DNA of 26,669 nucleotides from positions 1 to 26,669 of the forward strand of contig JBGAVQ010000042.1 of NCBI GenBank assembly GCA_044228045.1, written 5' to 3'. Of this stretch, positions 1 to 7,037 are shown piece by piece. This stretch comes from JAXLVB01 sp044228045 (GTDB lineage Bacteria; Bacteroidota; Bacteroidia; Cytophagales; Spirosomataceae). How positions within the stretch are numbered: position 1 is the first letter of the stretch; each line of letters opens with the position of its first letter. The notes under the pieces were generated by a model. That model had not been told where the DNA came from. It worked only from the letters and a program-made list of their open reading frames with translations, and did not search any database. The position numbers were made by a program, and so were the translations under genes.

Positions 1-101
1 GCACCAAAAGCCGAGTTACTTCTGGTACAACTTCTACTTTCAAAAAAGCAATTGTTACAGTTGCTGATGGCGAGGTAATTGATTTTTACTCAGCTATTTA
101 G
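1..101 (+). CDS. rplW: 50S ribosomal protein L23, C-terminal end (partial)
   Basis: The reading frame opens at position 3 and runs to a TAG stop at 99-101, giving the last 32 residues of a protein that begins outside the window. The tail reads ...KKAIVTVADGEVIDFYSAI, which fits the C-terminal strand of L23, and the gene lies immediately before rplB as in the S10 operon of nearly all bacteria. L23 binds 23S rRNA domain III at the tunnel exit and docks SRP and trigger factor. The identification rests on a short tail plus position, so it is strong but not independent of synteny. Confidence 0.85.
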   Translation, partial: TKSRVTSGTTSTFKKAIVTVADGEVIDFYSAI

Positions 102-267
102 GTTAAGTTAAAAGCGTGCAGGCAAAAGTATAAAGCAGTATTTTCTTTAATCTTTTTCCTTTAACACTTCAACTCAAAAAGGTATATCCCCGAACCCTGC
201 GGGTTGATGCAAACCGACTTTCTTAATAATAGTATCCAGGGAATAAAGAAAGTAATTAAGTAAAAAA

Positions 268-1092
268 ATGGCACTCAGAAAGTTAAAACCAATAACCCCA
301 GGACAGCGAAATCGTGTTGCGCCAAACTTTGACGACATCACGACAAGCAAACCCGAGAAAAGCCTTTTGGCGGTTATTAAAAGAACGGGTGGACGTAACG
401 ACGAAGGCCACAGAGCCATGCGTTACATAGGTGGTGGCCACAAGCGTCGGTATCGTATAATTGACTTCAAACGCAATAAACACGGTATAGCAGCGGAGGT
501 ACTTACTATCGAATACGATCCCAATCGTTCGTCTCGTATTGCACTTGTGCAATATGCCGATGGCGAAAAACGATACATCTTAGCTCCCAAAGGGCTTGTC
601 GTTGGTCGCATCATAATGTCTGGCGAAGGCGTAGCACCAGAAGTTGGTAATGCTCTCCCACTTGGCTCAATGCCTATTGGTACAATTGTACACAATGTAG
701 AGCTTCACCCTGGCAAAGGCGGACAAATTGTTCGTAGTGCAGGCACATATGCTCAGTTGTTAGGTCGTGAAAGCAAATATGCTATTTTGCGGATGCCTTC
801 TGGGGAAACTCGTATGGTGCTTTCTGCTTGTTTGGCTACCGTTGGGTCTGTGTCTAACGCTGACCACATGAACGAATCCAAAGGCAAAGCAGGTCGTAAC
901 CGTTGGTTAGGTGTTCGTCCACGAGTTCGTGGTGTAGCCATGAACCCAGTTGATCACCCAATGGGTGGTGGCGAAGGTCGTGCTTCGGGTGGTCATCCAC
1001 GTTCACGCAAGGGTCTCCTTGCCAAGGGAAAGAAAACACGTAGCTTAACAAAATATTCTGATAAGTTAATCATCAGTAAGAGGAAGAAATAA
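268..1092 (+). CDS. rplB: 50S ribosomal protein L2
   Basis: A 274-residue protein of the usual L2 length. It starts MALRKLKPITPGQRNR and carries the conserved C-terminal block around residues 216-235 (RPRVRGVAMNPVDHPMGGGEG), which includes the histidine near the peptidyl-transferase centre. L2 is needed for subunit association and for peptidyl-transferase activity. The ATG follows a run of seven A residues, a typical Bacteroidota start context without a Shine-Dalgarno site. Its TAA stop overlaps the rpsS start by one base (TAATG), which suggests translational coupling. The leader of about 166 bases after rplW contains a small AACCC/GGGTT hairpin at 193-205 but no promoter I can support. Confidence 0.98.
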   Translation: MALRKLKPITPGQRNRVAPNFDDITTSKPEKSLLAVIKRTGGRNDEGHRAMRYIGGGHKRRYRIIDFKRNKHGIAAEVLTIEYDPNRSSRIALVQYADGEKRYILAPKGLVVGRIIMSGEGVAPEVGNALPLGSMPIGTIVHNVELHPGKGGQIVRSAGTYAQLLGRESKYAILRMPSGETRMVLSACLATVGSVSNADHMNESKGKAGRNRWLGVRPRVRGVAMNPVDHPMGGGEGRASGGHPRSRKGLLAKGKKTRSLTKYSDKLIISKRKK

Positions 1093-1370
1093 TGGCACGC
1101 TCATTAAAGAAAGGACCTTATATTGATTTTCGCCTGAACATCAAAGTCGAAAAGATGAACACCTCAGGTAAAAAGTCAGTCATCAAAACGTGGTCACGTC
1201 GTTCGATGATATCCCCAGATTTTGTGGGACACACGTTTGCAGTTCACAATGGCAACAAGTTTATTCCTGTTTATGTTACAGAAAACATGGTAGGTCACAA
1301 ACTTGGTGAATTTTCCCCAACTCGGAACTTCCGAGGTCACATCGCCAAAAAAGATAAAGGCAAGAGATAA
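1092..1370 (+). CDS. rpsS: 30S ribosomal protein S19
   Basis: A 92-residue S19, the standard length. It begins MARSLKKGPYID and has the conserved core around residues 28-60 (IKTWSRRSMISPDFVGHTFAVHNG) and a late HKLGEFSPTRNFRGH block. S19 sits in the 30S head with S13 and contacts the A-site finger. The ATG shares its first base with the last base of the rplB stop, so the two genes are probably translated in a coupled way. Confidence 0.98.
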   Translation: MARSLKKGPYIDFRLNIKVEKMNTSGKKSVIKTWSRRSMISPDFVGHTFAVHNGNKFIPVYVTENMVGHKLGEFSPTRNFRGHIAKKDKGKR

Positions 1371-1420
1371 TCAGGAAAGAGGAATTTGGAAAATGAATGC
1401 CGAAATTAAAATTTGCATAC

Positions 1421-1459
1421 TCATCCAAAATTCGAAGTCCGAAATCCGAAATTAAAAAA
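1421..1459 (+). repeat. Degenerate 7-base tandem repeat in the rplV leader
   Basis: Just upstream of the true rplV start the DNA reads GAAGTCC-GAAATCC-GAAATTA (about 1434-1454), three consecutive heptamers related to one another, with related flanking sequence such as GAAATTA at 1402-1408. The repeat happens to be open in the rplV frame, which creates a false N-terminal extension starting at 1397. Confidence 0.55.
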
Positions 1460-1840
1460 ATGGAAGCAAGAGCAATATTGAGAAATGTGCCTACTTCGCC
1501 TCAAAAAATGCGACTCATCGCAGATTTGATTAGAGGACAAGAGGTTAGCAAAGCCCTCAGCATTCTGAAATATCAGCCTCAAGGTGCTGCGCCCACCATG
1601 CGTAAAGTGTTGTTGTCGGCTATTGCCAACTGGCAACAAAAGTTTGAGGAAGAACTTAAACTCGAAAATGCTGGACTCTATGTCAAGACTGTCTTTGTGG
1701 ACGGAGGTGCGTTTATGAAACGTCTCCAGCCAGCTCCACAAGGTCGTGCACATCGTGTTCGCAAACGCTCTAATCACATTACATTAGTGGTAGCGGCAGC
1801 AGATGAAGTAGTAATCGAAGAACAATCAACCGAAGTATAA
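1460..1840 (+). CDS. rplV: 50S ribosomal protein L22
   Basis: From ATG 1460 the protein is 126 residues and begins MEARAILRNVPTSPQKMRL, matching the expected L22 N-terminus (E/K-A-R-A-x-x-R-x-x-x-x-SPQKxRL). The beta-hairpin that lines the exit tunnel and the C-terminal GRAHRVRKRSNHITLVV block are both present. An in-frame ATG at 1397 would add 21 residues, but these are encoded by a heptamer repeat and have no L22 character, so I reject it. ATG 1460 follows a run of seven A residues. The acidic tail (EEQSTEV) is longer than in E. coli. The gene ends 10 bases before rpsC. Confidence 0.96.
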   Translation: MEARAILRNVPTSPQKMRLIADLIRGQEVSKALSILKYQPQGAAPTMRKVLLSAIANWQQKFEEELKLENAGLYVKTVFVDGGAFMKRLQPAPQGRAHRVRKRSNHITLVVAAADEVVIEEQSTEV

Positions 1841-1850
1841 CAGACTCAAC

Positions 1851-2687
1851 ATGGGACAGAAAATTAATCCTGTTGGTTTGCGGCTTGGCATCATCCGTGG
1901 TTGGGACTCCAACTGGTACGGTGGTAAAACCTTTGCTGAAAAACTGATTGAAGACGAAAAAATCCGTAAATACGTTCAGGCCCGTATCCCGAAAGGTGCT
2001 ATCGCCAAAGTGGTTATCGAACGCACGGTAAAACGTATTACCCTCACTATCCATACGGCTCGTCCAGGTGTAGTAATTGGTAAGGGTGGTAACGAAGTAG
2101 ATAAAATTAAGGAGGAGCTTAAAAAGATAACCAACAAAGATGTTCAAATAAACATCTTTGAAATCAAACGCCCCGAACTTGATGCCAAACTTGTTGGCGA
2201 AACAATCGCACAGCAACTTGAGGCTCGGATTTCATTCCGCCGTGCCATGAAGCAAGCCATCGCTGGAACAATTCGGGTAGGTGCACAAGGTATTAAAGTT
2301 AAATTGTCTGGCCGATTGGGTGGTGCCGAAATGGCTCGTACAGAGCAATATAAAGAAGGTCGTGTCCCTTTGCATACGCTTCGTGCTGATATTGATTACG
2401 CTATTTCTGAAGCGCAAACTGTTTACGGAAAAATCGGTATAAAAGTTTGGATATTCAAGGGAGAAGTATATGGCAAGCGTGACTTGTCGCCTTCTGCGGC
2501 TGTTCAATCAAGTGACCGCAACGACCGTGGAGACCGTGGAGGAGATCGTAATGAGCGCCGTGGAGGAGACCGAAACGACCGTCGTGGTAAGGGGGGAAGT
2601 GACGATCGTCGTCGTAATAATGACCGTGGTGGAAGTGGTGATGATGCTGCAAAGCGTCGCAAAAAGAACAATAATAACAAGAGATAG
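1851..2687 (+). CDS. rpsC: 30S ribosomal protein S3 with a long charged C-terminal tail
   Basis: A 278-residue S3. The type II KH domain with its GxxG loop (VIGKGG, about residues 75-80) and the C-terminal domain (SGRLGGAEMARTE, about 153-165) are intact, so it should bind 16S rRNA in the 30S head and take part in mRNA entry and helicase function. E. coli S3 ends near residue 233. Here residues 219-278 form an extra tail built of Asp-Arg, Asn-Asp-Arg and Arg-Gly-Gly units that finishes in a Lys/Asn run. The tail DNA is itself repetitive (GACCGTGGAG-like units at about 2515-2640), so its length is probably prone to change. The start MGQKINPVGLRLG is canonical. Confidence 0.97.
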   Translation: MGQKINPVGLRLGIIRGWDSNWYGGKTFAEKLIEDEKIRKYVQARIPKGAIAKVVIERTVKRITLTIHTARPGVVIGKGGNEVDKIKEELKKITNKDVQINIFEIKRPELDAKLVGETIAQQLEARISFRRAMKQAIAGTIRVGAQGIKVKLSGRLGGAEMARTEQYKEGRVPLHTLRADIDYAISEAQTVYGKIGIKVWIFKGEVYGKRDLSPSAAVQSSDRNDRGDRGGDRNERRGGDRNDRRGKGGSDDRRRNNDRGGSGDDAAKRRKKNNNNKR

Positions 2688-2750
2688 TCTGATGTTTGGG
2701 GTGTAATAAAAAACACCGACCCTAACAAATGACTGTAAATTATACAAACA

Positions 2751-3176
2751 ATGTTACAGCCGAGAAGAACAAAGTTTCGCAAGCAACAGAAAGGCAGAAT
2801 CAAAGGTCTTGCTACTCGTGGTCAGGAAATCGCTTTCGGTTCGTTTGCAATCAAATCTTTGGAGCCGGGTCGTATTACGGCTCGTCAGATTGAAGCTGCT
2901 CGTATCGCCGTAACTCGTGCGATGAAGCGTGAAGGTCAAGTTTGGATTCGGGTTTTTCCTGATAAGCCAATCACAAAAAAGCCAGCCGAAGTGCGGATGG
3001 GTAAAGGTAAAGGTGCCCCTGAATACTGGGTTGCCCAAATCAAGCCAGGTACGATTATTTTTGAAGCAACAGGTGTTCCTTTAGCATTGGCAAATGAAGC
3101 CCTTCGCTTGGCAGCTCAAAAATTACCCCTGAAAACTCGTTTCGTAGTCCGTCGTGATTACCAAGAAGAGGCATAA
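2751..3176 (+). CDS. rplP: 50S ribosomal protein L16
   Basis: A 141-residue L16 of standard length beginning MLQPRRTKFRKQQKGR. It carries the conserved motifs ITARQIEAARIAVTRAMKR (about residues 42-60) and MGKGKGAPEYWVA (about 83-95). L16 organises the A-site region of the 50S subunit. The 63-base spacer after rpsC holds a weak five-base-pair hairpin (GGTGT/ACACC at 2700-2717) and no clear promoter. Confidence 0.98.
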   Translation: MLQPRRTKFRKQQKGRIKGLATRGQEIAFGSFAIKSLEPGRITARQIEAARIAVTRAMKREGQVWIRVFPDKPITKKPAEVRMGKGKGAPEYWVAQIKPGTIIFEATGVPLALANEALRLAAQKLPLKTRFVVRRDYQEEA

Positions 3177-3192
3177 AATAGTTGTAAGGTTT

Positions 3193-3219
3193 TAAGTCGA
3201 AAGAAAAAGCTTTGACTTA
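3193..3219 (+). other. Hairpin in the rplP-rpmC spacer
   Basis: TAAGTC-(G)-AAAG at 3193-3203 pairs with CTTTGACTTA at 3210-3219. This gives ten base pairs with a single bulged G around an A-rich loop of six bases. No U-run follows, so it is not a simple terminator. It could be an RNA-processing or stability element. Confidence 0.5.
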
Positions 3220-3248
3220 TTAACTAACTACTTATCGAATTTAAGACG

Positions 3249-3440
3249 ATGAAAAATTCAGAAATCAAAGCCCTTTCGGTTGAAGCTATCAACGAGCAAT
3301 TGGCAGCAGAGAAAGATCAATTGGCAAAATTAGAAATGGCACACGCCATCTCTCCTATTGAGAATCCAATGCGAATTAGACAGTCACGTAGGATGATTGC
3401 TCGTATGAAAACCATTTTGACCGAGAAAAACAATCAGTAA
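3249..3440 (+). CDS. rpmC: 50S ribosomal protein L29
   Basis: A 63-residue protein made of two helices, as expected for L29. It starts MKNSEIKALSVEAINEQL and ends with the RIRQSRRMIARMKTIL helix, which matches the family's conserved (N/R)-x-x-x-x-R-x-x-x-R-x-x-A-R-x-x-T pattern. L29 lies next to L23 at the tunnel exit. Its place between rplP and rpsQ is universal, which makes the call secure despite the small size. Confidence 0.96.
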   Translation: MKNSEIKALSVEAINEQLAAEKDQLAKLEMAHAISPIENPMRIRQSRRMIARMKTILTEKNNQ

Positions 3441-3490
3441 GTCATACTGCCAACGAATTGTTCTGTTAAGAGCAGCAAATGATAATTAAC

Positions 3491-3763
3491 ATGGAAGAAG
3501 CAGTAAAATCATCAAGAAATCTCCGCAAAGTTCGTGTTGGGCGGGTGGTGAGCAACAAAATGGAAAAGTCGTGCGTGATAGCCGTTGAGCGTAAGGTAAA
3601 ACACCCGCTTTATGGTAAGTTCATGAAAAAGACTACCAAACTCATGGTTCACGACGAAAACAATGATTGCGGAATCGGCGATACTATTAAAGTAATGGAA
3701 ACTCGCCCTCTTAGCAAGAACAAACGCTGGAGATTAGTCGAAATCGTTGAGAAAGCGAAGTAA
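3491..3763 (+). CDS. rpsQ: 30S ribosomal protein S17
   Basis: From ATG 3491 the protein is 90 residues (MEEAVKSSRNLRKVRVG). It contains the OB-fold signatures VVSNKMEKSCVIAVERKVKH and the C-terminal GDTIKVMETRPLSKNKRWR, which are typical of S17, a primary binder of 16S rRNA. A second in-frame ATG at 3479 would add four residues (MIIN). I prefer 3491 because the 12 bases before it are A/T-rich, as is usual at starts here, but 3479 cannot be excluded. Confidence 0.95.
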   Translation: MEEAVKSSRNLRKVRVGRVVSNKMEKSCVIAVERKVKHPLYGKFMKKTTKLMVHDENNDCGIGDTIKVMETRPLSKNKRWRLVEIVEKAK

Positions 3764-3769
3764 CTTTTC

Positions 3770-3828
3770 AGTTACCAGTTATCTTTATCAACCCGATAAT
3801 AGATAGCGATTAACAGATAACTATTTAA
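3770..3828 (+). repeat. Heptamer repeats forming a nested inverted repeat between rpsQ and rplN
   Basis: AGTTATCT (3777-3784) is the exact reverse complement of AGATAACT (3815-3822), and inside it TTATC (3785-3789) pairs with GATAA (3795-3799). The arms are themselves made of 7-base units: AGTTACC-AGTTATC on the left, and AGATAGC-GATTAAC-AGATAAC-TATTTAA (3801-3828) on the right. The whole element ends five bases before the rplN ATG, so it may influence access to that start. Confidence 0.55.
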
Positions 3829-3832
3829 AGAA

Positions 3833-4201
3833 ATGATACAGCAAGAATCCAGACTCAATGTGGCGGATAATAGCGGAGCCAGAGAAGTGCTTGTTATTCG
3901 TGTGTTGGGCGGAACGGGTAAGCGTTACGCATCGGTAGGCGACAAAGTAGTCGTTACTGTGAAGCAAGCGCTTTCTTCGTCGAACATGAAAAAAGGAACA
4001 GTATCAAAAGCTGTTATTGTTCGTACCAAGAAAGAAGTCCGTCGCAAGGATGGTTCATACATCCGTTTTGAAGACAATGCGGTGGTATTGCTCAATAACC
4101 AAGATGAGCCACGGGCAACCCGTATTTTCGGACCAGTAGCCCGTGAGTTGAGAGAGAAACAATTTATGAAAATCGTTTCATTGGCTCCCGAAGTAATTTA
4201 A
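3833..4201 (+). CDS. rplN: 50S ribosomal protein L14
   Basis: A 122-residue L14, the standard length. It begins MIQQESRLNVADNSGAREVL and contains the signature RKDGSYIRFEDNAVVLLN (about residues 70-88) and the ending FMKIVSLAPEVI. L14 forms part of the subunit interface bridge with 16S rRNA helix 14. It opens the spc-type group of genes; a nested inverted repeat lies directly upstream. Confidence 0.98.
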   Translation: MIQQESRLNVADNSGAREVLVIRVLGGTGKRYASVGDKVVVTVKQALSSSNMKKGTVSKAVIVRTKKEVRRKDGSYIRFEDNAVVLLNNQDEPRATRIFGPVARELREKQFMKIVSLAPEVI

Positions 4202-4227
4202 GCCAATCCTTTACGACTTACAAGACA

Positions 4228-4566
4228 ATGGAAAGAAAATACAACAAACAGCCCAAAATGCACATCAAATCTGGCGATACCGTTCAGGTGATTGCTGGTA
4301 ACTCGAAAGGCAAAACAGGCGTAGTAAAGAAAGTGCTTGTTGAAAAACAACGTGCTATTATTGAAGGGGTAAACATGGTAACCAAACATGTAAAGCCAAC
4401 TGCACAAACGCCAGAAGGTGGAATCGTGCAAGTTGAAGGCTCAATACACATCAGCAACTTGATGGTGGTTGATCCAAAAACTGGCGAAGCTACCCGCACA
4501 GGCCGCAAAGTCAACGCTGATGGCAAATTGCAGCGTTTTAGCAAAGCTACTGGTGAGTTTATCTAA
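4228..4566 (+). CDS. rplX: 50S ribosomal protein L24
   Basis: A 112-residue L24. The KOW motif (KSGDTVQVIAGNSKGKTGVVKKV, about residues 14-36) is clear, followed by the loop EGGIVQVEGSIHISNLM that extends toward the tunnel exit. L24 nucleates assembly of the 50S subunit. I keep the first ATG (MERKYNKQPKMHIKSGD) because the short basic N-terminus before the KOW motif is normal for Bacteroidota L24. An internal ATG at 4258 is possible but less likely. Confidence 0.97.
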   Translation: MERKYNKQPKMHIKSGDTVQVIAGNSKGKTGVVKKVLVEKQRAIIEGVNMVTKHVKPTAQTPEGGIVQVEGSIHISNLMVVDPKTGEATRTGRKVNADGKLQRFSKATGEFI

Positions 4567-4635
4567 AAAATGGGTTGATCTCATTTGATAACCTAAAAAA
4601 TAGTGGGTCGGAAATCCACAAAATTGAGTAAAGCA

Positions 4636-5181
4636 ATGGCAAGACTAAAAGAACAATATTACAAGGAAATCGTACCTTCGCTGAAAGAAAAATTTCAGTA
4701 CAAATCGGTAATGCAAGTGCCTTCTTTATCCAAAATAGTAGTAAATAAAGGAATAGGGGCTGCAGTTGCAGATAAAAAATTAGTTGACATTGGTGTGGAT
4801 GAATTGACTCAGATTACCGGTCAGAAAGCTGTACCAACCAAATCGAAAAAGGCAATCTCAAACTTTAAACTCCGTGAAAATATGCCCATCGGAGCTAAAG
4901 TTACCCTTCGTGGAGATAGAATGTACGAATTTTTAGATCGTTTGGTTTCGGTGTCTCTTCCTCGTGTGCGAGACTTCAAAGGTATCAACGACAAAGGTTT
5001 CGATGGAAAAGGCAACTATACGCTTGGCGTAAAAGAACAAATTATCTTCCCAGAAATTTCGATTGATAAGGTTCAGAAAATTTCAGGTATGGATATTACG
5101 TTCGTAACGACGGCTAATACTGACGAAGAAGCCCACGCATTACTCAAAGCATTAGGAATGCCTTTTGCATCAAAGAAATAA
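4636..5181 (+). CDS. rplE: 50S ribosomal protein L5
   Basis: From ATG 4636 the protein is 181 residues, beginning MARLKEQYYKEIVPSLKEKF. Conserved blocks include QITGQKAVPTKSKKAISNFKLREN (about 58-81) and GVKEQIIFPEI. L5 binds 5S rRNA and forms a bridge with S13 at the P-site side of the central protuberance. An in-frame GTG at 4603 would add MGRKSTKLSKA; I reject it because the family starts close to the ARLK motif and ATG 4636 follows an A-rich leader. The remaining 69-base spacer after rplX shows nothing notable. Confidence 0.96.
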   Translation: MARLKEQYYKEIVPSLKEKFQYKSVMQVPSLSKIVVNKGIGAAVADKKLVDIGVDELTQITGQKAVPTKSKKAISNFKLRENMPIGAKVTLRGDRMYEFLDRLVSVSLPRVRDFKGINDKGFDGKGNYTLGVKEQIIFPEISIDKVQKISGMDITFVTTANTDEEAHALLKALGMPFASKK

Positions 5182-5212
5182 ACTTGCATCATTAATAACC
5201 AAGAGCTACACA

Positions 5213-5482
5213 ATGGCTAAAGAATCCATTAAGGCAAGAGAAAGAAAAAGAGAAGCACTGGTAGCAAAGTATGCCACCAAACGTGCCGCCTTGAAAGCCG
5301 CTGGAGACTTCGAGGGACTCGATAAACTTCCTCGTAATGCCTCCCCTGTTCGTTTGCACAATCGTTGCAAGCTAACTGGTCGCCCCAAAGGCTACATGCG
5401 TAAGTTCGGCATTTGCCGTAACCAGTTCAGAGAAATGGCATCGCAGGGTAAAATCCCTGGGATAACCAAATCAAGCTGGTAA
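5213..5482 (+). CDS. rpsN: 30S ribosomal protein S14, zinc-free form
   Basis: An 89-residue S14 starting MAKESIKARERKREALVAKY. The C-terminal signature is present: HNRCKLTGRPKGYMRKFGIC followed by RNQFREMASQGKIPGITKSSW. The paired CxxC motifs of the short zinc form are absent and the length matches the long C-minus form. S14 sits in the 30S head beside S3 and S10. An upstream in-frame ATG at 5165 lies inside the end of rplE and has no family match before residue 17, so I use 5213. Confidence 0.97.
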   Translation: MAKESIKARERKREALVAKYATKRAALKAAGDFEGLDKLPRNASPVRLHNRCKLTGRPKGYMRKFGICRNQFREMASQGKIPGITKSSW

Positions 5483-5488
5483 GAAAGT

Positions 5489-5524
5489 TTTGATATATCA
5501 TTTCAAACCCGTACCTTTGCAGTC
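5489..5524 (+). promoter_or_regulatory. Bacteroidota-type promoter ahead of rpsH
   Basis: TTTG at 5489-5492 is followed after exactly 19 bases by TACCTTTG at 5512-5519. This matches the Bacteroidota primary sigma factor consensus (TTTG, 19-21 bases, TAnnTTTG). Transcription would start at about 5523-5526, giving a leader of about 36 bases. That leader can fold by pairing CGTTT (5525-5529) with AAACG (5546-5550), immediately before rpsH. The promoter is predicted from sequence only. Confidence 0.7.
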
Positions 5525-5560
5525 CGTTTTGCGAAGCGGGATGTTAAACGTCAATTTACC

Positions 5561-5959
5561 ATGACAACGGATCCAATTGCAGATTACTTAACGAGACTCC
5601 GAAACGCCATCAAGGCTCGTCACCGGATTGTTGAAATTCCTGCATCCAATATTAAAAAAGAAATAACCAAAGTTCTTTATGACAAGGGCTTTATCCAAAA
5701 CTATAAGTTTGAGGATGGAATAGTTCAAGGCACAATCAAAATTGCATTGAAATATAACCCTGTCACTAAGCAGTCGGCTATTTTGAATCTCACCAGAATT
5801 AGTAAACCTGGTTTGCGTAAGTATGCCGGAGCAACACGACTTCCACGGGTTCTGAATGGTCTGGGTATCGCTATCCTTTCTACATCGAAAGGGGTTATTA
5901 CAGACAAAGAAGCTCGCACCCTTAATGTAGGTGGAGAAGTGCTTTGCTACGTTTATTGA
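5561..5959 (+). CDS. rpsH: 30S ribosomal protein S8
   Basis: A 132-residue S8 of usual length. It begins MTTDPIADYLTRLRNAIKARH, and its C-terminal signature GLGIAILSTSKGVITDKEAR is followed by the typical ending GGEVLCYVY. S8 organises the central domain of 16S rRNA and in E. coli represses translation of the spc operon. A promoter with a good Bacteroidota consensus lies in the 78-base spacer just upstream, so rpsH and the genes after it may have extra, independent transcription. Confidence 0.98.
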   Translation: MTTDPIADYLTRLRNAIKARHRIVEIPASNIKKEITKVLYDKGFIQNYKFEDGIVQGTIKIALKYNPVTKQSAILNLTRISKPGLRKYAGATRLPRVLNGLGIAILSTSKGVITDKEARTLNVGGEVLCYVY

Positions 5960-6059
5960 TTTCGTAAAGAAGTAGCAATAAGGATAAATTCCTTGTATGC
6001 TGTACAACGAAGCTGAAAAGGGTACTATACCCACAATATCAAGCATAAAAAGTAACAAA

Positions 6060-6620
6060 ATGTCACGTATTGGTAAAAAAGTAATCATTTTGCCCGCTGG
6101 TGTATCAGTAAACGTAGGTTCTGATAACTTAGTTACGGTAAAGGGCCCCAAAGGAACATTAACTCAGCAAGTAGATCCAGATATTTCAGTTAAAATAGAA
6201 GGAACAGAACTTAATGTTGAGCGTCCTACGGAACAAAAACGTCATAAGGCGTTGCATGGGTTGTATCGTTCATTGATCAACAACATGGTAACTGGCGTAA
6301 GTCAAGGATACAAACATGAGCTCGAAATTGTGGGTGTGGGTTACAAGGCCGTTAATCAAGGCAATGTGCTTGAACTTACCTTAGGCTACTCTCACGCTAT
6401 TTTCTTGCAAGTGCCGAGTGAATTGAAATTGGCAACCCTTAGTGAGAAAGGTCAAAACCCTAAAGTGATTTTAGAAGGGATTGACAAGCAACTTATTGGC
6501 CAGGTTTCGGCAAAAATCAAGTCACTCCGCAAAGTTGAACCATACAAAGGAAAAGGGATTCGTTTTGTTGGTCAGCAAATTCGCCGCAAAGCTGGTAAGG
6601 CAACTGGTAAGAAGAAATAA
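6060..6620 (+). CDS. rplF: 50S ribosomal protein L6
   Basis: From ATG 6060 the protein is 186 residues, beginning MSRIGKKVIILPAGVSVNV. It shows the two repeated L6 domains, with the LHGLYRSLINNMVTGVSQGYKHELEI linker region and the C-terminal RKVEPYKGKGIRFVGQQIRRKAGKATGKKK block. L6 lies near the sarcin-ricin loop. An in-frame ATG at 5997 would add 21 residues that lie in the spacer and have no L6 character, so I reject it. ATG 6060 follows an A-rich stretch. Confidence 0.97.
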   Translation: MSRIGKKVIILPAGVSVNVGSDNLVTVKGPKGTLTQQVDPDISVKIEGTELNVERPTEQKRHKALHGLYRSLINNMVTGVSQGYKHELEIVGVGYKAVNQGNVLELTLGYSHAIFLQVPSELKLATLSEKGQNPKVILEGIDKQLIGQVSAKIKSLRKVEPYKGKGIRFVGQQIRRKAGKATGKKK

Positions 6621-6682
6621 ACACTAATTTTAAGCACATTGGCTAATCATTAGTTTGTTTCACGACATACGAAAGAAAAATC

Positions 6683-7030
6683 ATGGCAACTCAGAAAGAT
6701 TCACGCAGACAACGCATTAAATATAGCATTCGTGCAAAGGTTTCGGGTACTCCCGTTCGTCCACGACTATCTGTATTTCGTTCTAACACAACGATTTATG
6801 CACAAATCATTGATGACTCAGCAGGCAAAACCCTTGTTAGTGTTTCATCTAAAGAGGTAGATACAAAAAACGCCAATGTTGAGATAGCCAAGCAAACAGG
6901 GGCAAAATTGGCCGAAAAAGCAGTTACTGCAGGCATTGCCGATGTAGTATTTGATCGCAATGGATATTTGTATCACGGAAAAATTAAAGCATTGGCAGAC
7001 GGAGCCAGAGAAGCAGGCTTAAAATTCTAA
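6683..7030 (+). CDS. rplR: 50S ribosomal protein L18
   Basis: A 115-residue L18 of standard length. RPRLSVFRSNTTIYAQIIDDSAGKTLVSVSS (about residues 26-56) is the family signature, and the end VVFDRNGYLYHGKIKALADGAREAGLKF is canonical. L18 binds 5S rRNA with L5. The 62-base spacer after rplF has a weak ACTAAT/ATTAGT inverted repeat. Only seven bases separate its stop from rpsE. Confidence 0.98.
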   Translation: MATQKDSRRQRIKYSIRAKVSGTPVRPRLSVFRSNTTIYAQIIDDSAGKTLVSVSSKEVDTKNANVEIAKQTGAKLAEKAVTAGIADVVFDRNGYLYHGKIKALADGAREAGLKF

Positions 7031-7037
7031 CAAAGAT

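Noticed and set aside
2700..2717. GGTGT/ACACC hairpin between rpsC and rplP
   Set aside because: Only five pairs with an eight-base A-rich loop, which is expected by chance in spacers of this kind.
2455..2803. Several overlapping frames on both strands across the rpsC tail
   Set aside because: They come from the repetitive, low-complexity tail DNA of S3; none has a known domain and all overlap a secure gene.
4603..4635. GTG start that would lengthen L5 by 11 residues
   Set aside because: The L5 family begins near the ARLKEQY motif, and ATG 4636 has the A-rich context used by its neighbours.
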